Shown: piece by piece, positions 42,141-49,672 of the stretch
How the letters are laid out: every line of letters starts with the position of its first letter
How positions within the stretch are numbered: position 1 is the stretch's first letter
Program-made: the position numbers and the translations under genes
Source of the DNA: an uncultured Elusimicrobium sp.
GTDB taxonomy: Bacteria > Elusimicrobiota > Elusimicrobia > Elusimicrobiales > Elusimicrobiaceae
Reading direction: 5' to 3'
NCBI GenBank assembly: GCA_902797165.1
Contig: CADBRU010000018.1
Span: 1 to 64,000, forward strand
DNA: 64,000 bases
Notes under the pieces: generated by a model
Databases searched by the model: none
The model's input: the letters and a program-made list of their open reading frames with translations, nothing else
Told to the model about the DNA's origin: nothing

Positions 42141-43826
42141 CTACTTCTTACCTACTAATACCCAATTAGGCTCACTGGCCGTACCTGTATTATTGAACGT
42201 TCTTCCATCTTGCGTAGTTAATGTCATACCATTGTTGCTCAAGCGGCCATATACATTTCCGCCACCATACGAAATTTGGTCACCGTGACTACCACTATTA
42301 TACGTGTTCCCGCCATAACCGTAACCGTTACCGCCATAACCACCATAGCCATAACCGCTGTTCATCTTGGCATTTTCTCCGATTATATTAATGGCATTGG
42401 AAACATTAGCATCATTGTGTAATATCCAATCTACTTTCTTACTATCATCCCAACTGCCCCATTTTTTGGCGGCTCTCCCGTCCGTCGGCACAGCACTTAA
42501 ATCAACGTTCACACTTTGACCGCCGATATTGATCGGAACAGTAGAAGAGGGTTTAACCGGTTCGGTCGGTTTTACAGGGGGCAGCAATCCGGACATAGGA
42601 TCATAAGTTTCCATTTTTTGGTTATATTCTGCTAAGTTAGCTTGATATTGCATTTGTTGTTGCTGATAATTTTCCATAGCCTGCCCGTATGCTTTGTATT
42701 GATCCGTCGCTTGAAGACCACCTTCATAATAACCCGCGTTTTGTGCGCGTGCTTCCATTTGCCAAGCATTTACGGAATTGGAAAGCATTTGCTGACCGAC
42801 AGAAGTGGCTAAATTGATCGCCCCTTCCACGATCATGGTTAAAGCCTTTTCCCCTAATTCTTCCAAGAAACTCTTTTCTTCTTCTTGTTTATCCTCTTTT
42901 TCCGCATTTTCTTTGGCATTTTTTAAGGCATCATCCAGTCCGCTCAAACCCGGGGTGGCTATAGGAGCATTGGTATCTAAATTTAAGCCTTTGGCATCCC
43001 CTAAATTTACACCCGTGTCCGTAAAGGCCTTGCTCCCGTCAATAGTACCGCCTATCATGGCTTTTTTGGCGTTGGCCAATTTGTTATCTTTCAGACCCGC
43101 CGCGGCACGGCTTCCTTGTGAGACTTGATACAAAGCCTTCCGCGCATCCCCGCTACCCGGGCCCATAGCCGGGGCTTTATCATATCCTTTATTTTGGCTC
43201 TTAAAATTGGAAAAGTCACCGCGCGGACCGAAAGTACCACTCATGCCGGACCCTCTGCCGCCCCCTTTAAGGCTGGAACTGTTCAGTTTCTCCACTTGGG
43301 TTTTGGTGCCGCTGCCGCGTCCGCCGCGAGCGCCTGCGTAAGCACCGCTACTACCGCCGTAGCGGCCGTCCCGGTAATTATTGGCTCCGCCTTCTTCATT
43401 ATGATCTTCGTCTTCGTCATCGGCTTCTTCTGCGTCTTCCGCTTGGCGGGCTGCCTTTTCTTCTTCGGAATACAAACCGGTTGTCTTGACGTCTTGCATA
43501 TCCGGGTATTTGGAAGCCAGTAAATATTGTTCCGCTTCATCACTGGAAAAAGGCATATTGGCTAAATCGTAACCGCGAGATTCATAATCGGAGAAATTTT
43601 CCGGATCGGAAGAAGATGCCGCCGAACCTAAAAACAACAGGGCCACAAATCCCACTAAAACAATAGCGCCCCAGGTGTACGCTTGTTTACGGTCCATGGA
43701 ATTTAATTTCTTCCAAGAACCTTTTAAGGCTACCAGCGGACTTTCTCGTTTTTCATTGGGTTTATCGGCAGACTGTGTTTGTTTGCCCGCTTTCACCTTT
43801 GTTTTATTCTTAAATAAATTGAACAT
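42141..43826 (-). CDS. Single-pass membrane protein with Gly/Tyr-rich tail, first gene of the cluster (561 aa)
   Basis: A basic head (1-48) and one helix (about 51-70) precede a very acidic stretch (about 118-147: EEADDEDEDHNEE) and a Gly/Arg-rich zone with QVEKLNSSSLKGGGRGSG and TFGPRG (177-203), the cluster motif. A helical middle part follows (about 300-400, rich in Gln/Tyr/Asn: YQQQQMQYQANL). The C-terminal quarter has a Gly/Tyr repeat (about 488-515), of the type seen in sticky or self-associating low-complexity proteins. No family is recognised. It has its own near-consensus promoter and AAGGAGAG before the ATG. Confidence 0.75.
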   Translation of the reverse strand: MFNLFKNKTKVKAGKQTQSADKPNEKRESPLVALKGSWKKLNSMDRKQAYTWGAIVLVGFVALLFLGSAASSSDPENFSDYESRGYDLANMPFSSDEAEQYLLASKYPDMQDVKTTGLYSEEEKAARQAEDAEEADDEDEDHNEEGGANNYRDGRYGGSSGAYAGARGGRGSGTKTQVEKLNSSSLKGGGRGSGMSGTFGPRGDFSNFKSQNKGYDKAPAMGPGSGDARKALYQVSQGSRAAAGLKDNKLANAKKAMIGGTIDGSKAFTDTGVNLGDAKGLNLDTNAPIATPGLSGLDDALKNAKENAEKEDKQEEEKSFLEELGEKALTMIVEGAINLATSVGQQMLSNSVNAWQMEARAQNAGYYEGGLQATDQYKAYGQAMENYQQQQMQYQANLAEYNQKMETYDPMSGLLPPVKPTEPVKPSSTVPINIGGQSVNVDLSAVPTDGRAAKKWGSWDDSKKVDWILHNDANVSNAINIIGENAKMNSGYGYGGYGGNGYGYGGNTYNSGSHGDQISYGGGNVYGRLSNNGMTLTTQDGRTFNNTGTASEPNWVLVGKK

Positions 43827-43867
43827 ATTCTCTCCTTACTCATATATAAAAATCCACTCTTGCTGAC

Positions 43868-43890
43868 CCGTTAGGCATTTGCCTACGCTC
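43868..43890 (-). other. Small hairpin in the leader of the 561-residue protein gene
   Basis: TAGGC, an AAAT loop and GCCTA lie in the roughly 95-nt leader between promoter and ATG. It is too short to name as a known element. Confidence 0.3.
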
Positions 43891-43927
43891 ATACACAGAG
43901 TTTATTTTCGCACCATCTTATATCATT

Positions 43928-43956
43928 AGTATAAACACTTAAAAGCCCTTTGTCAA
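43928..43956 (-). promoter_or_regulatory. Near-consensus sigma-70 promoter of the six-gene cluster
   Basis: On the minus strand TTGACA (43951-43956), a 17-nt spacer and TATACT (43928-43933). It is the best promoter match in the window and lies just after the terminator of the tad locus, so the cluster is a separate and probably well-expressed unit. Confidence 0.85.
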
Positions 43957-43984
43957 GCCCTATTTTAAAAAATATTTTAAGGCT

Positions 43985-44015
43985 CGGTTTCCCGAAGAAA
44001 ACCTTCGAAAAACCG
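43985..44015 (-). terminator. Terminator closing the tad operon
   Basis: CGGTTT and TCGAAG pair with CTTCGG and AAACCG around a short loop. A T-rich stretch follows at a short distance on the minus strand. It lies just beyond the stop of the second tadE. Confidence 0.6.
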
Positions 44016-44021
44016 GATATA

Positions 44022-44555
44022 CTATCTGTTCTCCGGACGACGCCACGGCAATACCCGCTCGTTGGGGCCTACATATTTAATGACCTCAATTTCGCCCCCT
44101 GTTTCACACAGATAGGCAAAACCCGTTAAACAATTTTGGTCATTTTTACATAATTGCAACTTATCGTATTTACACAAAAATTTAATCCGCGGAGGCGCAG
44201 TCCGCACCGTCATTTTAACTTGTGTCCAAGTACCGGACCGGTTGATCTTGAGGGTCAAACTGCGCAAACTGAGCAACCGCTTCATGCCCGGATTATTAAA
44301 ACCTAAATAGTTTTCTACTTTCTTTTTAATATCTTTCTCTAAGTAGCGGCGATCCCAGCGTTGCAGAAAGTCGGTCATATGTGATTGCAATTGAAAACGA
44401 CGCGCAGCATAAAACCCGGCAATTTCCATTTTTTGGGTCAAAACGAGCAGGCCGAAAATCTTGATAATAAAGATGATAAAAATCACCAAGATCGGAAATA
44501 ATAACACAACTTCCGTGGTGGCTTGTCCTCGATTGGAAAAAGATATTTTTCTCAT
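44022..44555 (-). CDS. tadE: TadE-family pseudopilin-like protein (second copy, 177 aa)
   Basis: The N-terminus SNRGQATTEVVLLFPILVIF is the TadE signature: a Gly, then Glu at +6, in front of a hydrophobic helix (about 18-40) that a prepilin peptidase can cleave. The remaining 135 residues form a basic, mostly soluble domain with four Cys in CKYDKLQLCKNDQNC and a later CETGG. TadE pseudopilins are minor components of Tad pilus assembly at the inner membrane. It overlaps the TadG-like gene by four bases and is the last gene before the terminator. A first TadE is encoded at 59889. Confidence 0.85.
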   Translation of the reverse strand: MRKISFSNRGQATTEVVLLFPILVIFIIFIIKIFGLLVLTQKMEIAGFYAARRFQLQSHMTDFLQRWDRRYLEKDIKKKVENYLGFNNPGMKRLLSLRSLTLKINRSGTWTQVKMTVRTAPPRIKFLCKYDKLQLCKNDQNCLTGFAYLCETGGEIEVIKYVGPNERVLPWRRPENR

Positions 44556-45715
44556 ACACCCACCTTTACGCTGTACTTTGAAATGGGATTAGGCCATATA
44601 CAATTATTACTGCGGCGCGGACAACTTAAAATGACCGAGTTACGCACGTACGGATGATACCGTTGCGTCAAATTAATATTAAAACGGTTTTCCGGCAATT
44701 GATATTTTTGCTTAAGCACAACCCCTTTGGCCAGTTGTTTTAATTGTTTGCGGCTCTTGGGTGTTAAGTAAGCAAATTGAAATATATTTGTTTTTAAGTC
44801 TTCCATCGGTTTAATCGGAATGGCATACGAACCGCTGTGATATTTTCCGCTTTTTTCATTGGCGCCGCCATAGTCCGCCGTTACGTAAAAACGCATGGTT
44901 TCGGTAATTTCAAAGGGTTCGGTTTCCAAAATAAAACGGTCCAACGTAGCAGCGGCTTGTTTCCCGCAGTCTTTGCGCGTACAGTCTTTGGTATTTAAGA
45001 AATAACTTTCCCGGAACATGCGGCTTTTATTAACGGTATCTTTATACGAATAAGCCTGTGCCTTATAAACACCGCCCAAACGTATATAAGTGGTTAAATA
45101 AGTGCGGATGTTTTCCAATGCTATACCCGTGGCGCTGAAGAAATAATTATCCGCCACCTTTTTATTGGTCATTACGTAAGTACCTTTATCATCCTCATTG
45201 TCATCCCCGTTATTAAGTGAGGGAGAAGGATCTTCTTTATTCCAATTTTCACGGGTTCCGTTGTAATAAGCAAATCCCCAATCATCATCTTCAGGTGAAG
45301 GAACAAACTGCGTAACGGCTCCGTTCTTTCCCGTTTTGCCTTTGTTGGGACCGGCCGCCGGGAAAGCCCCCGCCATATAAAAAGCATCAAAAATAGTGGG
45401 CGGGTTACTTTTGTCCGGTAAATTTGCTTTCGGCGGCAGTTCGTAACCGAAGTTTCCGCTTTGCATAACGCGGAAAGGCAAAGGACCGTTCACCTGCGCC
45501 ACCGCGTTTAAGAAACCGCTGGTACTCGACATTTGGGAATAGGCTCCGTTATCTAAGGCAAATTGCTGACGCACTTTTGTCATGGATAACTTGGAGGTTT
45601 CAAACAATAAATATACCACCAAAATAAAAATAGGCGCAAGCATTACCGCCGGCAGCAAAATTTGCGCGCGCCGGTTTTGTACGACCTTTTTTATTTGATT
45701 CGGTATATGCATCAT
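44552..45715 (-). CDS. TadG-like pilus assembly protein (387 aa)
   Basis: It begins with a basic segment and one helix (about 18-43: RRAQILLPAVMLAPIFILVV) followed by MTKVRQQFALDNGAYSQ, the layout of TadG/TadE-like N-termini in which the membrane segment precedes a long periplasmic domain. The domain (about 60-387) is polar with a few Cys near CTRKDCGK and SCPRRSNNC. The von Willebrand-type domain of classical TadG is not obvious, so the call rests on the N-terminus and the neighbours. It lies between a Flp pilin and tadE, overlapping both by four bases, which suggests one translational block. Confidence 0.65.
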   Translation of the reverse strand: MMHIPNQIKKVVQNRRAQILLPAVMLAPIFILVVYLLFETSKLSMTKVRQQFALDNGAYSQMSSTSGFLNAVAQVNGPLPFRVMQSGNFGYELPPKANLPDKSNPPTIFDAFYMAGAFPAAGPNKGKTGKNGAVTQFVPSPEDDDWGFAYYNGTRENWNKEDPSPSLNNGDDNEDDKGTYVMTNKKVADNYFFSATGIALENIRTYLTTYIRLGGVYKAQAYSYKDTVNKSRMFRESYFLNTKDCTRKDCGKQAAATLDRFILETEPFEITETMRFYVTADYGGANEKSGKYHSGSYAIPIKPMEDLKTNIFQFAYLTPKSRKQLKQLAKGVVLKQKYQLPENRFNINLTQRYHPYVRNSVILSCPRRSNNCIWPNPISKYSVKVGV

Positions 45716-45894
45716 TTAGATATCATTTGCCCCACAAACATAAAAAACCAACGTACAATATCTGTGTGAAACGCCGTTACAAAAGCAGAAAATATCACCA
45801 AAATACTACCCAGCATAAGGACATATTCGATACTGGCTTGTCCTTTACGCCGGCGTACTTGATGCCAAAGACTTTTGAAACGGCTTAGTTTCAT
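45712..45894 (-). CDS. Flp-type pilin, third copy (60 aa)
   Basis: The basic leader MKLSRFKSLWHQVRRRKG is followed by QASIEYVLMLGSILVIF. Flp prepilins have this G-x5-E-Y pattern and are cleaved after the Gly by TadV-type peptidases; only the helix of about 40 residues remains. At 60 residues the length is normal for the family. Unlike the two Flp genes at 60.4-60.8 kb, it is placed with TadG- and TadE-like genes behind the regulatory genes, so it may be a minor or alternative subunit. It begins 1 bp after the response regulator stop. Confidence 0.85.
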   Translation of the reverse strand: MKLSRFKSLWHQVRRRKGQASIEYVLMLGSILVIFSAFVTAFHTDIVRWFFMFVGQMISK

Positions 45895-46590
45895 TTATTC
45901 TTCGTCCTCGTCCTCTACAAAATGGGTCCCTTCCGAAGAAATTAAGCCTTGTTCAATGGCTTTGACCACTGCTTCGGTGCGGCTGCTGACACCCAATTTG
46001 TGAAACGCACTGTTCAAATGGTTTTTAACTGTTTTAACACTACAGTTTAAGGCTTTGGCCAGTTCCTTATTGCTCAGCCCCTTTCCCAGTAAATCCATCA
46101 CTTTGATTTCCGTTTTGGTCAAAGTAGCCTGTGTGGGCAAATTCGATTGTCCCATACTGCGCAAACCGTGCAGCAGTTTGCCCATCATTTGTTGCGGGAT
46201 CATCAGCCCTTCTGCGGTAAATGTTTTGATGGAATTAACCAGTTCCGCCGCCGGTAACATTTTGGACAAATAACCGTTCGCCCCGGATTGTATAGCGTCT
46301 AACACATGTGCTTCATCTTCAAAAGAAGACAACATCAGCACATTTACCTCCGGTGCGGCCTCATGGATTTTTTTGGTAGCGGATATACCGTCCAGTTTAG
46401 GCAATTTAATATCCATAAGCACCACATCCGGTTTTAATTTTTTGGCCAGAGCGACTGCTTCCAGACCGTCTGCGGCTTCCCCTACTACTTCCAACCATTT
46501 TTCATTGCTCAGCACGTCTCTGATCCCTTCCCGAAACAAAGTTTGATCATCTGCAATTAAAATAGTTATCTTCTTCTTTTTTGCTGGCAT
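45895..46590 (-). CDS. NarL/LuxR-family response regulator
   Basis: This 231-residue two-domain regulator has a receiver (about 8-125) with DDQ near the start, phosphoacceptor in VVLMDIKLPKLDG (Asp at about 53), LMLSSFEDE and LSKM (Lys). A LuxR-type HTH follows (about 155-210: LTKTEIKVMDLLGKGLSNKE, then VKTVKNHLNSAFHKLG). Phosphorylation should drive dimerisation and DNA binding at target promoters, plausibly those of the tad or downstream cluster genes. The start at 46590 was chosen for a GGAGTGG ribosome binding site; an in-frame ATG at 46602 is the alternative. It is the third gene of the regulatory block. Confidence 0.93.
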   Translation of the reverse strand: MPAKKKKITILIADDQTLFREGIRDVLSNEKWLEVVGEAADGLEAVALAKKLKPDVVLMDIKLPKLDGISATKKIHEAAPEVNVLMLSSFEDEAHVLDAIQSGANGYLSKMLPAAELVNSIKTFTAEGLMIPQQMMGKLLHGLRSMGQSNLPTQATLTKTEIKVMDLLGKGLSNKELAKALNCSVKTVKNHLNSAFHKLGVSSRTEAVVKAIEQGLISSEGTHFVEDEDEE

Positions 46591-46605
46591 ATGCCACTCC
46601 ATTTT

Positions 46606-47727
46606 TTAATTTCCGCCGATAGGCAAAGTAAACGCAAAACAAGCCCCCAAACCTAGGCCTTGACTTTGCGCCCAAATCTGCCCGCCGTGATTGGTTACAA
46701 TATCCTTAGCAATCGATAATCCCAACCCCAAACGGCCCACGCGGTTTTTATCACCTACTTGCGTAAAACTTGTAAACAAAGAAGGTGCTTTTTCCGGATC
46801 AATTCCATCCCCGGAGTCCGTTACCGATACTTTAGCATTTTTTTCATCTAATTTGCTAACTACTACTTTGATCTTTCCGCCATCGGGCGTATGACGCACC
46901 GCATTTTCCAACATATTGGAAATAACTTGGCGGATACGCTTTTCGTCAGCAAAAACCGGTATGCTTTCATTACTTTCAAAAGTCACTTCGATATTGCGCT
47001 TACTGGCTTTATCTTTGAAAATTTCGGTGGTCTTTTTCATGCTGGCGGTCAACTCAAAGTTATTTTTCTCAATGCGCAGTTTCCCTTTTTCAATAGCCGC
47101 CCAGTCCACCAGATCCTTAATCAAATGCTCAATTTGCCCGATACTTTCATCCATGTAAGACATTTTTTTGGTTTGTTCTTCATCGGGAGTCATTTTGCGC
47201 TTAAGCATATCAAAACTCATTTTCAAAGTCATCAGTGAATTGGACAAGTCATGCGAGACAATGGAAAAGAATTTTGATTTCATGTTATTCAAACGGTCCA
47301 AATCCGCATTGCGTGCTTGCAACTGCGCCAATAACTGTTTGTTACTTTGTTCCAAAAAGTATTTATCCAAGGCCCGATGAATAGTGCGTTTCAGGTAATC
47401 GAAATCTACCGGTTTAATAAGGAAATCATAAACAGATTCTTTCATGGCTTCCATAATGGAGTTTAAAGAAGCATAGGCCGTAATCATTACGATTTGGCTC
47501 TCTTGGTTAAAACCGCGTATCTTGCGAATTAAATCAAGCCCCGTTTCGTCCGGCAAGTTATAGTCCATTAAAATTACGCTGAAAAACTCCGAGGAAACCA
47601 AATCAATACATTCCTTGCCGTTTCCCGCTTGATATACGCGGTATCCTTCAATTTCCAACAAATCCGCCAATGTTTCACGCAGGTTATTATCATCATCTAC
47701 AACTAAAATCTTAACGTGCTGGTCCAT
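46606..47727 (-). CDS. Receiver-histidine kinase hybrid (373 aa, soluble)
   Basis: An N-terminal receiver (1 to about 122: ILVVDDDNN, Asp in VILMDYNLPDETG, MITAYAS, FLIKPVDF) is joined by a coiled coil (about 125-148) to a HisKA box, SIVSHDLSNSLMTL (His at about 158). The ATPase domain follows with NMLENAVRHTPDGG (about 284), DSGDGI and GRLGLGLSIAKDIV. It has no membrane segment. The receiver-first order fits an internal relay between the upstream sensor kinase and the downstream LuxR regulator. It overlaps the sensor kinase gene by 17 bases, and GGAGATA precedes the ATG. Confidence 0.92.
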   Translation of the reverse strand: MDQHVKILVVDDDNNLRETLADLLEIEGYRVYQAGNGKECIDLVSSEFFSVILMDYNLPDETGLDLIRKIRGFNQESQIVMITAYASLNSIMEAMKESVYDFLIKPVDFDYLKRTIHRALDKYFLEQSNKQLLAQLQARNADLDRLNNMKSKFFSIVSHDLSNSLMTLKMSFDMLKRKMTPDEEQTKKMSYMDESIGQIEHLIKDLVDWAAIEKGKLRIEKNNFELTASMKKTTEIFKDKASKRNIEVTFESNESIPVFADEKRIRQVISNMLENAVRHTPDGGKIKVVVSKLDEKNAKVSVTDSGDGIDPEKAPSLFTSFTQVGDKNRVGRLGLGLSIAKDIVTNHGGQIWAQSQGLGLGACFAFTLPIGGN

Positions 47728-49600
47728 AATGAGTATCTCCTATTTTACGGTAAATCTGTAAATAAATCGCAAAAACCGATCCCTTTTCCGGACGGTTATA
47801 AATAAACAACTTGCCGTGATGACGAGACACGGCCTTGCGCACGACTGCCAAACCTAAACCGGTACCACGTGCTTTGGTAGTATAAAAAGGATTAAAAATC
47901 TTAGCCTTTATTTCTTCCGATACGCCGGGTCCTTCATCCGCCACATAAATACATACCACTTTTTTGCCTACCCGGCTGCCCAATACAATCGTCCCCCCTT
48001 CCGGCATGGCTTCAACCGCATTGGAAAGCAAATTGCGAATAGCCTGTTTTAATTCCTCCACGTCTACTTTCAGTTTGGCATCTGCAGGGTCAATATCCGA
48101 CGTTAATTGAATATTAACAGGCACCGGGAAAGACAATAATAATTCTTGCAAATAATGATTTACATCAATCACACTTAAAATCATATCTCTGCTGCGCGCA
48201 AATCCCAGTACTTCCCCAATGATATGATTGGCTTGTTGTATTTCTTCTTCAATAATAGAAAATTGCTTAATCAACTTCGGTTCCGTGGGCGGATGTACGG
48301 TTTTAATTAAACGGGTTGCATTACTGATTACTGCCAACGGATTGCGGATTTCATGGCTGATAATAGAAGCCATCTGCCCGATTGTAGATAAACGCTCCGC
48401 TTTCACCAAATCTTCCATGGCCTGATTGAGTTCTTGAGTGCGTTCTTGCACACGGTGTTCTAGTTCTGCATTACTTGATTCAAGTCTCTTTTGGGCGGCC
48501 AGAATGGCGGCTTTGCGCTCTCCCAACACGACTGCCATATGCAGAAACACACGGGCCAACTCTCCGATTTCATTATTGGGAATAATTAAATCTTTTTCGG
48601 TAGGCATATAATCATCTTCCCGTTCAAACTTGATGGCTACTTCTTGCAGGCGTTTAAGCGGGCGGACAATCGGATTTAAAACCCAATGTCCTACAGCCAA
48701 AATGAAAACGATCATGACCAGTATAATCAGCAATACACTACCGAAAGAATGGAAGAGAATTTCCTTTAATAAAGCCGAAGTGGTTTCTGCCTGACGTAAG
48801 ACATACACTTCCCAGTTTAATAAAGGCACATGAGCCCCGCTGACCATTACCTCCGTTCCATTGAGCCTGAGCATATGTTTATTGGAAGTAACTTCCATGG
48901 CTTTTAATTGTTTAATAAAAGATTCCGAAATCCCGTTAGCAAGATACCGATTATCCAAAGGAGAAGAAGCCATCAGCGTCCCCTCTTCCGACAGGACGAT
49001 CGTCATCATATTCTCAAACGGTTGATCGGTCAATATTTGCTCCAGAGAATCTAAATTAATCTCCGCAATTAATAAGTGACGTTTTTGCGCGGGGTTCCCC
49101 TTTACTTTGAACGGGAAGACCATAAATTCATATAAATGGGAATTAAAACGCTCTACAGAACCGATATAAACTTTCTCCGATTCGGCACTGGCAGGCACGA
49201 TAGCCACTATATTGGGAATAGCCACGGCCGGATCTGTCATTTTCCCTGCGGAGAGATGTATTTTCCCGTCGACATCCATGATACCCACATAAGAAAGATA
49301 TTCGTTTTTTTGCAGTAAAAAATCTAAATCATGCTGATCCAAACCGGGATGTTCGTCAAAATCGGTATGCAATTCCACAAAAATAGAGAAAAATTGTATT
49401 TGCTTGCTTACTTCTTCCGATACCGCATACGCAATGCGATGAGCGATGGTATGTTGTTTTTCGTAGATTTCTTTTTGTAAAACCTGTCTGTCTATATTCA
49501 GCACGTGCCAACCAATCAGAAAAACCGGCACAATAGAAACAAGCCCCAGTGCCAAAATGGCTTTTCCGAATAAACCGTTAATATGATGTTTCCAAACCAT
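47711..49600 (-). CDS. Membrane sensor histidine kinase of the tad locus (629 aa)
   Basis: Domains in order are a helix (about 10-30), a periplasmic dCache-like sensor (about 35-265: YLSYVGIMDVDGKIHLSAGK, VLSEEGTLMASS), a second helix (about 275-298) and HAMP (about 300-360). A coiled coil (about 365-400), HisKA with MASIISHEIRNPLAVISNA (His about 418) and HATPase with NLLSNAVEAMPEGG and GTGLGLAVVRKAVSRHHG follow. The HEIRNP box places it with NtrB/ZraS-like kinases. The start at 49600 has GAAAGAGG eight bases upstream; a TTG 30 bases earlier is unlikely because it is inside a hairpin. It is probably the input of the three-gene relay. Confidence 0.92.
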   Translation of the reverse strand: MVWKHHINGLFGKAILALGLVSIVPVFLIGWHVLNIDRQVLQKEIYEKQHTIAHRIAYAVSEEVSKQIQFFSIFVELHTDFDEHPGLDQHDLDFLLQKNEYLSYVGIMDVDGKIHLSAGKMTDPAVAIPNIVAIVPASAESEKVYIGSVERFNSHLYEFMVFPFKVKGNPAQKRHLLIAEINLDSLEQILTDQPFENMMTIVLSEEGTLMASSPLDNRYLANGISESFIKQLKAMEVTSNKHMLRLNGTEVMVSGAHVPLLNWEVYVLRQAETTSALLKEILFHSFGSVLLIILVMIVFILAVGHWVLNPIVRPLKRLQEVAIKFEREDDYMPTEKDLIIPNNEIGELARVFLHMAVVLGERKAAILAAQKRLESSNAELEHRVQERTQELNQAMEDLVKAERLSTIGQMASIISHEIRNPLAVISNATRLIKTVHPPTEPKLIKQFSIIEEEIQQANHIIGEVLGFARSRDMILSVIDVNHYLQELLLSFPVPVNIQLTSDIDPADAKLKVDVEELKQAIRNLLSNAVEAMPEGGTIVLGSRVGKKVVCIYVADEGPGVSEEIKAKIFNPFYTTKARGTGLGLAVVRKAVSRHHGKLFIYNRPEKGSVFAIYLQIYRKIGDTHYGPAR

Positions 49601-49620
49601 GCTGAATACCTCTTTCAAAA

Positions 49621-49653
49621 ATGGGGGCAATCAGATTATGCTGATGCCCCCAT
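49621..49653 (-). terminator. Hairpin (terminator or attenuator) before the tad-locus kinase gene
   Basis: On the minus strand ATGGGGGC and TCAG pair with CTGA and GCCCCCAT, followed by T5. It ends 20 bases before the kinase start with no room for a promoter after it, so the regulatory genes seem to depend on read-through. Confidence 0.75.
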
Positions 49654-49672
49654 CGGTTTCCTTTCAAAACAG

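Noticed and set aside
42290-42365. Short-period repeat resembling a CRISPR or VNTR
   Set aside because: The period follows Gly-Tyr codons of the 561-residue protein; there are no equal-length spacers. No CRISPR array was seen anywhere in the window.
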